From NCBI RefSeq assembly GCF_014279995.1, contig NZ_CP047935.1, positions 1,323,494 to 1,387,493 on the forward strand: 64,000 nucleotides of DNA, read 5' to 3'. Shown here piece after piece: positions 19,219 through 25,550 of this stretch. The translations under genes and the position numbers were made by a program. The notes beneath the pieces are model-generated. The model searched no databases. It was not told the origin of the DNA and saw only the letters and a program-made list of their open reading frames with translations. Positions within the stretch are counted from its first letter, which is position 1. Each line of letters begins with the position of its first letter. The DNA comes from Synechococcus sp. BIOS-E4-1 (GTDB lineage: Bacteria; Cyanobacteriota; Cyanobacteriia; PCC-6307; Cyanobiaceae).

Positions 19219-20382
19219 ATGGGGAGGAACAGAAAAGGTCCCTACAAGACCTCCAAGGGGCCTACTTATTACTGCCGTTTGATCGTGCCGCCAAGGCTAC
19301 GAGAGGTTGTCGGTAAAACATGCCTCACCAGAAGCCTTAAGACCACTAGCTACAACGTTGCTCTGACCCGCTACGGACCTACCTACCTGCAGCTTGAACG
19401 GGAGCTAGAGGCACTGCAGAAGCCCAATGGGCTGGCAGACCTCAGAGAGCACGTAGAGGCGAACAGGGGATATGACGACAACCCAGCAATCCTCACTGAC
19501 CTGTTGGTTGGCTTTGACATGCCCAACCCAACCCAGAAGCAGAAGCTGGTTTACGAGGCTCTCAGCACCGGTAAACCCATCCCTGTGGACTGGGAAGAGG
19601 CAATGCAGCTGTGGATCAAGCTGAAGAACCGCACTAATTCCAGACCACTGGCAGCCGGTTCCATCAAACACGCCACAGCTCAGATCAAACTGATCCAACC
19701 CTATGGATCACCTCATCAGCTAACTAAACAACTGATCTGGGACTTCATTGAAGACCAAGAGGAGCTAGGCAAACAACCCAACACTGTTGCCTCTTACCTA
19801 AAGAATCTCTCTGCCATCACGGAAGTGCTCGTGCAGTTAGATCATCTTGAAGTAAACCTCTTTAAATCAATCTCTTACTCAGTTAAGAATAAGTCTGACA
19901 GACGTTCCTTTACTGATGATGAGCTTTGCTTGATCAAACACAAGCATCCTGAAGCACTACTCCTCACAATGATGGGTCTAAGGATTGAAGAGCTAGAGCA
20001 CGGTGTAGTTGACAAAGACATGTTCGTCATTAATGAGGTCTGGAAGAATGACAAACTCATCTTCAGACCTAAGACACTGTCTAGTTACCGTCGTGTTCCA
20101 TTACCTAAGTCCTACAAGCGTCTTGACCGCAATCAAAGAATACTAAGGAAAAGACTAAGAGACTTAATTCCAGATACCGATGTTGTCTTACATAGTGCTA
20201 GGCACACCTTCATTGAACTCTCTAGAAGAGCAGGCTGTGATGCCAGGATCATTGATGAAGTCTGTGGTCATGGTTCGTCTAGTGGTTCTTCTTCTAATCG
20301 TTCCTACGGTGAATTTCCAGATGAGGTGCTGTTAAGGGAAACTCAAAAGGTCTGGGATCTAATAGAAGATATCACAGGCTGA
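19219..20382 (+). CDS. int: Tyrosine recombinase / integrase
   Basis: 387 residues. The N-terminal part (GPTYYCRLIVPPRLREVVG) resembles phage-integrase arm-binding regions; a SAM-like core-binding domain lies about residues 110-200. The catalytic domain retains the first arginine region (MMGLRIEELEHG), the box LHSARHTFIELSRRAG (His-x-x-Arg) and, after EVCGHGSS, the nucleophile tyrosine in NRSYGEF. It is expected to integrate and excise the island at the flanking repeats. The start is ATG 19219; it reads into the island. Base composition is AT-rich compared with glmU. Confidence 0.92.
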   Translation: MGRNRKGPYKTSKGPTYYCRLIVPPRLREVVGKTCLTRSLKTTSYNVALTRYGPTYLQLERELEALQKPNGLADLREHVEANRGYDDNPAILTDLLVGFDMPNPTQKQKLVYEALSTGKPIPVDWEEAMQLWIKLKNRTNSRPLAAGSIKHATAQIKLIQPYGSPHQLTKQLIWDFIEDQEELGKQPNTVASYLKNLSAITEVLVQLDHLEVNLFKSISYSVKNKSDRRSFTDDELCLIKHKHPEALLLTMMGLRIEELEHGVVDKDMFVINEVWKNDKLIFRPKTLSSYRRVPLPKSYKRLDRNQRILRKRLRDLIPDTDVVLHSARHTFIELSRRAGCDARIIDEVCGHGSSSGSSSNRSYGEFPDEVLLRETQKVWDLIEDITG

Positions 20383-20412
20383 TTGCACCTGAAATAAATA
20401 ATTCGTGGCATT

Positions 20413-20514
20413 GGAAAAAGCTTTAGCCAGTCTTTGACATGTAAGGCCACAACTTTTAAACCTAGCTTTGTTTGGTAACACCAAAGAGGTTCGATTCCTC
20501 TTGAAGCTTTTCCC
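20413..20514 (+). ncRNA. Degenerate tRNA-like element
   Basis: AGAGG-TTCGATT-CCTCT at 20485-20501 is a perfect T-arm. It is preceded by a long variable-arm-like hairpin (TTGGT-AACAC region, 20472-20484). It is followed by TGAAGCT (20502-20508), which pairs over 7 bp with AGCTTTA (20419-20425) as an acceptor stem; pairing extends outward as GGAAAA/TTTTCC with one bulge. The D and anticodon arms do not fold normally and no CCA follows directly. It is probably a tRNA remnant or tRNA-like structured RNA, not a working tRNA. Confidence 0.5.
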
Positions 20515-20584
20515 AGTTGATTGAAGAATTATACGATGCAGCATTTAATCGTTACTTATTCATACATCAACTAGGAGCAATTTC

Positions 20585-20674
20585 GTGACACAGACAGGCT
20601 GCGTCCCTTCATTACTCCAACTTACCCAAGGTGATATGCACCAGCGAGCCAGCGAGCTGACTCTGAAAAAATAA
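20585..20674 (+). CDS. Possible 29-residue micro-ORF
   Basis: GTG start at 20585 preceded 7 bases upstream by AGGAG, the best Shine-Dalgarno in this part of the island. The peptide begins MTQTGCVPSLLQL and ends LTLKK. No relatives recognised. It lies 14 bp before the next small frame and could be its leader. Confidence 0.3.
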   Translation: MTQTGCVPSLLQLTQGDMHQRASELTLKK

Positions 20675-20688
20675 AAAAATTAAAACTA

Positions 20689-20844
20689 ATGACACAAAGA
20701 GAACGAGAATTAGCTGAAAGAGCTATTCAACAATCTACCTATAACCTTTCACAAAAGCAGTTCAATCATAACTGTGGCGTAGCTGCTGCTAGAGGTTCTT
20801 TCTATGAGAGGTACACTGCCAAATACCGGACCGCTAAATCCTAG
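20689..20844 (+). CDS. Small hypothetical protein, 51 residues
   Basis: Begins MTQRERELAERAIQQS and continues through FNHNCGVAAARGSFYERY to a TAG at 20844. Charged, helical-looking, no membrane segment. No clear Shine-Dalgarno. Located between the tRNA-like element and the first Nif11 peptide. Unrecognised; may or may not be expressed. Confidence 0.35.
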   Translation: MTQRERELAERAIQQSTYNLSQKQFNHNCGVAAARGSFYERYTAKYRTAKS

Positions 20845-20971
20845 TTATAACGACTTCTACTTTCGCCAGAAGCCTCTACAAGGTGCCTGTAATTGGTTCT
20901 ATGGGTGATACATCCATTTGATGTTTAAACGGCTTACAGAGCCTTTAATTGTCCGTTTTTGAAGGTTTGGC

Positions 20972-20977
20972 TATGAT
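20972..20977 (+). promoter_or_regulatory. Likely -10 box for the first Nif11 peptide gene
   Basis: TATGAT begins exactly 27 bases before the ATG at 20999, the same spacing as in the five downstream cassettes. The sequence further upstream is unrelated to theirs. Confidence 0.5.
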
Positions 20978-20998
20978 GGAATATCTGGACTATTCCAA

Positions 20999-21256
20999 AT
21001 GTCAGAAGAGCAACTTAAGGCTTTCCTCGCCAAAGTTCAAGCCGATACTTCACTACAGGAACAGCTCAAAGTAGAAGGAGCTGATGTTGTAGCCATTGCC
21101 AAAGCTGCTGGGTTCTCGATCTCCACAGAAGACTTAAAAGAGCGTCGCCAAGCCCTGTCTGATGCTGAGCTGGAAGTTGCGGCTGGAGGTGTAGAAACAT
21201 TTTGCACGCCAGGATGCCCCACGTGGGAGTGTGCTGATACGTGGAGGTGTGACTGA
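20999..21256 (+). CDS. ProcA-like (prochlorosin-type) precursor peptide
   Basis: 85 residues: a Nif11-type leader (MSEEQLKAFLAKVQADTSLQ; then VVAIAKAAGFSIS) ending in the double-glycine site LEVAAGG at residues 58-64. A 21-residue core with four Cys and four Thr follows (C at core positions 5, 9, 14, 20). This leader is the type found on prochlorosins, whose Ser/Thr and Cys are joined into thioether rings by a ProcM-type LanM enzyme and which are cut after GG by a peptidase-transporter. Neither enzyme is in the window. Ring formation is inferred from family, not seen. Confidence 0.85.
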   Translation: MSEEQLKAFLAKVQADTSLQEQLKVEGADVVAIAKAAGFSISTEDLKERRQALSDAELEVAAGGVETFCTPGCPTWECADTWRCD

Positions 21257-21316
21257 ACAAAAAGTGATAAAACAGAGGAATCTGGAGAGCTGCGCAACCG
21301 GCTAAGCCTACACATT

Positions 21317-21350
21317 CAAAGCGCTTGCATTAGCAGGGGCTTTTTATTGC
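21317..21350 (+). terminator. Terminator-like hairpin after the first Nif11 gene
   Basis: Imperfect stem AAAGCGCTTGC / GCAGGGGCTTTTT. It belongs to the same family as the hairpins after the other cassettes. Confidence 0.5.
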
Positions 21351-21390
21351 TTCATTAGTCTGACTAACCCCATCAATCAGCCTTCAATAC

Positions 21391-21450
21391 CTGGCACGAT
21401 TGAGCGCAGGAGTATTAGCCAAAGACGCTGCAGCAGAACGTTGCTATGAC
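21391..21450 (+). promoter_or_regulatory. Cassette 1 promoter region
   Basis: Box CTGGCACGATTGAGCGC (from 21391), then TTAGCCAAAGAC and the -10 TATGAC at 21445, 27 bases before the ATG. No Shine-Dalgarno between the -10 box and the ATG. Confidence 0.6.
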
Positions 21451-21471
21451 TACTCAACAGACTAGACACCC

Positions 21472-21708
21472 ATGTCGCTAGAACAACTCAAGGCATTCCT
21501 CGCCAAGGTCAAAGGTGATTCCAATCTTCAAGTAAAACTAAAAGCAGCTAAGTCACCTGACGATGTCGTAGGAATTGCAAAAGAACATGGTCATGAATTC
21601 ACTGCTGATAAGATCGAAGAGCTCAGTCAAGAGGAGCTGGAAGGCCTGTCTGGTGGAGGCAACTGTGAGATAACCAACGTGTTGACAAGTTGTCCGAATT
21701 TAGCCTAA
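21472..21708 (+). CDS. Nif11-leader precursor peptide, cassette 1
   Basis: 78 residues. The leader MSLEQLKAFLAKVKGDSNLQ with DDVVGIAKEHGHEFTADKI ends at LEGLSGG. The 16-residue core is GNCEITNVLTSCPNLA, with two Cys, two Thr and one Ser. This leader subtype (MSLEQ, KSPDDVVGIAKEHGHEF) differs from the ProcA subtype of the preceding gene. A thioether product is plausible but cannot be shown. The product would need modification and export enzymes encoded elsewhere. Confidence 0.85.
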   Translation: MSLEQLKAFLAKVKGDSNLQVKLKAAKSPDDVVGIAKEHGHEFTADKIEELSQEELEGLSGGGNCEITNVLTSCPNLA

Positions 21709-21714
21709 CTCAAT

Positions 21715-21744
21715 AAAGCCCCTGCATTGATAGGGGTTTCTTAT
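21715..21744 (+). terminator. Hairpin after cassette 1
   Basis: AAAGCCCCTGCATTGATAGG followed by GGTTTCTT: CCCCT pairs with AGGGG, followed by a T-rich tract. Confidence 0.6.
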
Positions 21745-21787
21745 TGCTTCAATAGCCCAACTAATCCCATAAATAAGCCTTCAATAC

Positions 21788-21848
21788 CTGGCACGATTGA
21801 GCGCAGTAATTGTTAGCCAAAGATATTGCAGCAGGGTGTTGCTATAAC
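21788..21848 (+). promoter_or_regulatory. Cassette 2 promoter region
   Basis: Shared box TGGCACGATTGAGCGC starting 81 bases before the ATG, TTAGCCAAAGA, and -10 TATAAC at 21843, 27 bases before the ATG. Confidence 0.65.
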
Positions 21849-21869
21849 CATTGAAGACTCTCGATACCC

Positions 21870-22118
21870 ATGTCCCTAGAACAACTCAAGGCATTCCTCG
21901 CCAAAGTCAAAGGTGATTCCAATCTTCAAGAGAAACTAAAAGCAGCTAAGTCACCTGACGATGTCGTAGGAATTGCAAAAGAACATGGTCATGAATTCAC
22001 TGCTGATAAGATTGACGGTGAACTCAGTAAAGAGGAACTGGAAGGCGTGGCTGGCGGCGGATGCTGGAAATCATGTGTGGACAGGAATTCGAAGAACTGG
22101 TCGCCACTGTCGTATTGA
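21870..22118 (+). CDS. Nif11-leader precursor peptide, cassette 2
   Basis: 82 residues. The leader is nearly identical to cassette 1 (one extra residue, KIDGELSKEELEGVAGG). The 19-residue core GCWKSCVDRNSKNWSPLSY has two Cys and four Ser and no Thr, so any dehydration would be at serines. The core shares no similarity with the neighbours. Function of the mature peptide unknown. Confidence 0.85.
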   Translation: MSLEQLKAFLAKVKGDSNLQEKLKAAKSPDDVVGIAKEHGHEFTADKIDGELSKEELEGVAGGGCWKSCVDRNSKNWSPLSY

Positions 22119-22128
22119 AGGATGAATC

Positions 22129-22157
22129 AAAGACCTTGCATTAGCAGGGGCTTTTTA
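22129..22157 (+). terminator. Hairpin after cassette 2
   Basis: AAAGACCTTGCATTAGCAGG then GGCTTTTT: CCTTGC pairs with GCAGGG/GCAAGG-like sequence, with a T tract. The stem has one or two mismatches. Confidence 0.5.
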
Positions 22158-22199
22158 TTACATCAATAGTCTGACTAACCCCATAAATCAGCCTTCAAG

Positions 22200-22260
22200 T
22201 TGGCACGATTGAACGCTGTAAATATTAGCCAAAGATATTGTAGCAGGGTGTTGCTATAAC
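22200..22260 (+). promoter_or_regulatory. Cassette 3 promoter region
   Basis: Box TGGCACGATTGAACGC at 22201, TTAGCCAAAGATATTG and -10 TATAAC at 22255, again 27 bases before the ATG. Confidence 0.65.
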
Positions 22261-22281
22261 CATTAAAGACTCTCGATACCC

Positions 22282-22503
22282 ATGTCCCTAGAACAACTCA
22301 AGGCATTCCTCGCCAAGGTCAAAGGCGATTCCAATCTTCAGGAGAAACTAAAAGCAGCTAAGTCACCTGAAGATGTTGTGGGCATCGCTAAAGAACACGG
22401 CCACGAATTCACTGCTGATAAGATCGCTGAACTCAGTGAAGAGGAACTGGAAGGCGTGGCTGGCGGCATTGTTATTGAGTGCTCAATTAAGTATCTGGAT
22501 TAA
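22282..22503 (+). CDS. Nif11-leader precursor peptide, cassette 3 (short core)
   Basis: 73 residues. The leader ends LEGVAGG. The core is only 11 residues (IVIECSIKYLD) with one Cys next to one Ser, too short for a multi-ring product. Downstream, the gene-junction sequence CTGGCGGCATTG recurs at 22508 and GCTGGCGG recurs at 22524, as if older core ends remain after the present stop codon. The gene may be a truncated or recently rearranged cassette. Confidence 0.8.
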   Translation: MSLEQLKAFLAKVKGDSNLQEKLKAAKSPEDVVGIAKEHGHEFTADKIAELSEEELEGVAGGIVIECSIKYLD

Positions 22504-22608
22504 GAATCTGGCGGCATTGCTTAGCTGGCGGTGGACCTTATTGATGTGAGCTGGGGACGGTGCCGACCTCCTAGAGCCTAGCGACTTTAGTATATTGAAG
22601 GATGAATC

Positions 22609-22639
22609 AAAGCCCCTGCAAACGCAGGGGCTTTTTATT
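22609..22639 (+). terminator. Strong terminator after cassette 3
   Basis: Perfect stem AAAGCCCCTGC - AAAC - GCAGGGGCTTT followed by TTATT. The best-conserved hairpin of the array. Confidence 0.85.
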
Positions 22640-22681
22640 GCTTCAATCACCCCCAAAAGACCATCAATCAGCCTTCAATAC

Positions 22682-22742
22682 CTGGCACGATTGTGCGCAG
22701 TAATTATTAGCCAAAGACACTTCAAGGTATTGTTGCTATAAC
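22682..22742 (+). promoter_or_regulatory. Cassette 4 promoter region
   Basis: Box TGGCACGATTGTGCGC at 22683, TTAGCCAAAGACAC and -10 TATAAC at 22737, 27 bases before the ATG. Confidence 0.65.
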
Positions 22743-22763
22743 CGCTAGATACTCCCGATACCC

Positions 22764-23030
22764 ATGTCAGAAGAACAACTCAAAGCCTTCCTCGAAAAAG
22801 TCAAAGCAGACACCAGCCTTCAGGAGAAGCTCAAGGCTGAGCGTGTTGATGTTGTAGCTATTGCTAAGGCTGCTGGTTTCTCTATCACGCCTGACGACAT
22901 AAATTTACTTCGAGAAAACATTTCTGAAAAAGAGCTAGAGGCTATCCTTGGTGGTGCCGGATCTGCTAATCCTCAGGGCGGGGATCCATGGTGCACTTGG
23001 GATTACCCCATTTGCATAAATAATAAATAA
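22764..23030 (+). CDS. ProcA-type precursor peptide, cassette 4
   Basis: 88 residues. The leader is of the ProcA subtype (MSEEQLKAFLEKVKADTSLQ; VVAIAKAAGFSIT), though the promoter is that of the MSLEQ cassettes. Cleavage site LEAILGG; 24-residue core with two Cys, one Ser and one Thr (PWCTWDYPICINNK at the end), again candidates for thioether rings. No terminator hairpin follows before the next cassette's box. The mix of promoter type and leader type suggests recombination between cassettes. Confidence 0.85.
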   Translation: MSEEQLKAFLEKVKADTSLQEKLKAERVDVVAIAKAAGFSITPDDINLLRENISEKELEAILGGAGSANPQGGDPWCTWDYPICINNK

Positions 23031-23050
23031 CACAAAGCAAACTTTAATAC

Positions 23051-23110
23051 CTGGCACGATTGAGCGCTTAAGCATTAGCTAAAGACACTACAGCAGACCG
23101 TTGCTATAAA
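23051..23110 (+). promoter_or_regulatory. Cassette 5 promoter region
   Basis: Box CTGGCACGATTGAGCGC at 23051, TTAGCTAAAGACAC and -10 TATAAA at 23105, 27 bases before the ATG. Confidence 0.65.
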
Positions 23111-23131
23111 TGCTGAACAGACCTAATACCC

Positions 23132-23383
23132 ATGTCCCTAGAACAACTCAAGGCATTTCTCTCCAAAGTCAAAGGTGATTCCAATCTTCAGGAGAAACTA
23201 AAAGCAGCTAAGTCACCTGAAGATGTTGTAGGCATTGCTAAAGAACATGGCCACGAAATCACTGCTGATAAGATCAACCAGCTCAGTGATGAGGAACTGG
23301 AAGGCGTGTCTGGGGGGTTAATACAGAAAACCATTCTTTGTAAACAGAACACCATTTTTGGTAGTCAATGTATTTGTGAGTAA
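23132..23383 (+). CDS. Nif11-leader precursor peptide, cassette 5
   Basis: 83 residues. Leader of the MSLEQ subtype ending LEGVSGG; 21-residue core with three Cys, two Thr and one Ser (LIQKTILCKQNTIFG, then SQCICE). Last of the tandem series. As for its neighbours, the modification enzyme is not in the window. Confidence 0.85.
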   Translation: MSLEQLKAFLSKVKGDSNLQEKLKAAKSPEDVVGIAKEHGHEITADKINQLSDEELEGVSGGLIQKTILCKQNTIFGSQCICE

Positions 23384-23411
23384 ATGCTTGACATGGGGCT
23401 TCTAACTCATC

Positions 23412-23443
23412 AAAGCCCCTACAACGGCAGTGGGTTTTCATTT
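23412..23443 (+). terminator. Hairpin after cassette 5
   Basis: AAAGCCCCTACAACGGCAGT then GGGTTTTCATTT. It is a decayed version of the array terminator. Confidence 0.5.
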
Positions 23444-24134
23444 CTTCAATCACCCCAAATAGCCCACAAATCAGCCTTCAATTGGTAATGACAAGTTGAT
23501 ATAACTGGCACTAATTATTTGTCCGTTATCATCGTTTAACCCGATAAAAAATGACAAATGTCTGAGGTCATATCTATATACGCACCGCCTGGCGCGACCC
23601 CCCATTCCGGTCTGCTGGCGGCGGGTGGCTGAGCAAAGTTCGAAGGGATACATATATGTATGCACTCGGGCATAAGTGCAAGGCTCGCTGGAACCGGAGC
23701 TGGATTTTTTTTATTTCCTGTACGCGCTCGGGACCTGCGCCTTTGACAGCATGACGCGATAGCCCAGTGATAGCAAGGGATCTCAGGGATTGATGATGCT
23801 GTTCGAGTCGGATTGGTAAACCAGCTTGGCCAAATGTCCAGAGTTACTGCATAGATCACAGGGCTACTGGACAGGATCAAGGGCATATCAATAAGTATTT
23901 ATTACTAGAGCCAATCAATAGCAATCAATATTCTCAACCAATCCAGTCTGTTCGCAATAAGCTTTCTTTATTGCGAACACCTCTATTCCATGCCTATCTG
24001 TACGCGATCAATAATCACCAGTCATTAACTGCTACAAGTATCCATTCTCAAGATGTGCCAAGAACATCTCACAAGGATTCAAATATTCCAAGTATAAAAC
24101 CACCACCAATTAATTCAACAATGTAATTACTATC
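23444..24134. other. Gene-free stretch inside the island
   Basis: About 700 bp without a convincing gene. A degenerate copy of the cassette upstream sequence (GCCTTCAATTGG, 23474 onward) starts it. A GC-richer patch (23580-23780) contrasts with AT-rich surroundings, and a perfect inverted repeat lies at 23950-23978. Long frames on the minus strand have no protein-like composition. Confidence 0.5.
23950..23978. repeat. Perfect 11-bp inverted repeat with 7-base loop
   Basis: GTTCGCAATAA and its exact complement TTATTGCGAAC flank GCTTTCT. No T tract follows on either side. It could be a protein-binding site, an RNA hairpin or a relic of a mobile element end. Confidence 0.7.
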
Positions 24135-24305
24135 ATGGCCTCAGCAACAGAACACAAGACCCTATGCAAAGAGTGGGTCAACCGTAAATACGGTGTCACT
24201 GAATTACCTCAGGACATCGAAGCCGTTCATCAACTGATCACGTCGGTCGATTGCTTCATAACAGATCCAACTCTATTCCCAGTAACTGGCCATTTAATTC
24301 CTTAG
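24135..24305 (+). CDS. Possible small protein, 56 residues
   Basis: Reads MASATEHKTLCKEWVNRKYG, then VTELPQDIEAVHQLITSVDC, ending GHLIP. Plausible composition, no membrane helix, unrecognised. Its last 50 bp overlap the antisense end of the minus-strand Nif11 gene, so at most one of the two 3' ends is constrained there. Confidence 0.35.
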   Translation: MASATEHKTLCKEWVNRKYGVTELPQDIEAVHQLITSVDCFITDPTLFPVTGHLIP

Positions 24306-24558
24306 TAGCAGCCTTGGCCGCAGCAGGACAGTGAGCCTGTTGCGGTGCTCCTTTCCCTCCAGAAACCGCTTCTAGTTCCTCTTTCGATAGCTCTGACATC
24401 TTTGATTTGAATGCTGTTAGAAGGTCCTCAGTACTGATTTCAATACCGTGATTTGCGGCAATCTTCACGGCCTCTTCTGCAGTTGTGGCTGTTGTAATAG
24501 ATTCCCTCAACTCAGCATTTGTCGTGATGCTATTTAATAGATCTTCTTGGACGGACAT
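24256..24558 (-). CDS. Nif11-leader peptide, minus-strand copy
   Basis: 100 residues: MSVQEDLLNSITTNAELRES, EEAVKIAANHGIEISTEDL, and a cleavage-like site LEAVSGG. A 32-residue tail with one Cys and one Thr, rich in Ala and Leu, follows. The leader is diverged from the tandem cassettes and lies in the opposite orientation. With so few Cys/Ser/Thr it may not be a lanthipeptide precursor; it could carry another modification or be a regulator of the array. Function unknown. Confidence 0.75.
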   Translation of the reverse strand: MSVQEDLLNSITTNAELRESITTATTAEEAVKIAANHGIEISTEDLLTAFKSKMSELSKEELEAVSGGKGAPQQAHCPAAAKAATKELNGQLLGIELDLL

Positions 24559-24858
24559 AAGATTAGCGTAACCATATAATAGTTAGCCATAGACCCTAAG
24601 AGCGATCGAAAAAAACTAAATTTTTTAATAATTTAAAGCGCTCCTCAGGTGAGCTGTACAAAAGAGTCCAAAAGGATTAGTTTCTCTTGAGTTGATGCAT
24701 TGACTGGCTTTGCTTGTATATTTTTGAGCATTTCTTGGTATATTTGCTGCCAAGATAGGCGGTATTTTGCTCGTCTTCCCCCTCTTTGCCTTTTTAGGAA
24801 ATACAAACTCAGGCGATTTCCGCTCTGATTGATTTATAAACGAATTGATTGATTGACT

Positions 24859-25545
24859 ATGGATAGTTTTAATAGGGGTGCAACAGTTACTCCTGACATT
24901 GGATATGACCCACAGAACGGCGAAGAGTTTATCAGCTACGACAATGCAAACATTGATTGGGCTGGTCAACGTGATCAAGTCCTTACGGAGTTTGATGGAC
25001 ACCAAGACGAACTCTTAAGCATTAACGAATTTAACGGAGAGTTAGAACATGAATTCGAAAACACGCACAGTGATGACTTTCTTAGAGGAAGCGAGTTGCT
25101 TCCCGAAGATATTGATCAGCTCAAAGCTATTGTCGGTGATTCTGAACAATACGGAGCTCTTATACAATGGGCAGCTACCAATGTCCATCTAGAGTTCGTC
25201 GAACAGTTTAACAACATTATGCTGTCAAACGACTATCCACAGATGGAGGAAGCTATCCAAGTCCTGTACAACCTCTACCTAGAAAACTGGACAGCAGAAG
25301 ATGCATATGACAGTGAAGAATATGAGGAACAGGACTTTGACCAGGAACAAGCAGATTATGAATACAACAATTCAGTCTTTGAACACTTCTCTGAAGATGG
25401 TTATCAAGAGATGGTGTCTTGGGCTAGTGAGAATTTATCTCCTGCTGATATTGCTGCTTACGATAGAGCCATGGACTCTCCAGACCACGACTATAAATCT
25501 CAAATGATTCAATGGCTTGAAGAAACCTATAACAACGCGAACTGA
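24859..25545 (+). CDS. Acidic protein resembling phage capsid-scaffold proteins (tentative)
   Basis: About 228 residues, strongly acidic, rich in Asp, Glu, Asn and Gln. Two internal repeats share the pattern of a WA-x-N motif followed by an Asn/Asp-rich helix: YGALIQWAATNVHLEFVEQF (middle) and YQEMVSWASENLSPADIAAY (C-terminal). That WA-x-N pattern with an acidic body reminds me of scaffolding proteins of T7-like cyanophages; this is a weak, memory-based resemblance. It is the first gene of an operon of small overlapping genes. Start at ATG 24859 preferred over TTG 24853. Confidence 0.6.
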   Translation: MDSFNRGATVTPDIGYDPQNGEEFISYDNANIDWAGQRDQVLTEFDGHQDELLSINEFNGELEHEFENTHSDDFLRGSELLPEDIDQLKAIVGDSEQYGALIQWAATNVHLEFVEQFNNIMLSNDYPQMEEAIQVLYNLYLENWTAEDAYDSEEYEEQDFDQEQADYEYNNSVFEHFSEDGYQEMVSWASENLSPADIAAYDRAMDSPDHDYKSQMIQWLEETYNNAN

Positions 25546-25550
25546 AACTA

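Larger units (their letters stand above)
21375..23443 (+). repeat. Five tandem precursor-peptide cassettes
   Basis: Units of 368-482 bp (ATG at 21472, 21870, 22282, 22764, 23132), each with a shared upstream box and promoter and a Nif11 leader gene; all but the fourth end in a GC-rich hairpin. Flanks and leader DNA are strongly conserved; core codons after the double glycine are unrelated. Confidence 0.85.

Noticed and set aside
21391-23060. TGGCACGATTG boxes resemble the -24 element (TGGCAC) of sigma-54 promoters.
   Set aside because: No properly spaced TTGC -12 element follows, and cyanobacteria are not known to have sigma-54; a TATAAT-like -10 fits the spacing better.
23536-23886. A 116-residue minus-strand frame in the GC-rich patch.
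   Set aside because: Composition is not protein-like (many Pro, Cys, Trp), there is no good start signal, and no domain is recognisable.
24625-25005. A 126-residue minus-strand frame upstream of the island operon.
   Set aside because: It overlaps the start of a better-supported plus-strand gene and has no protein-like features.
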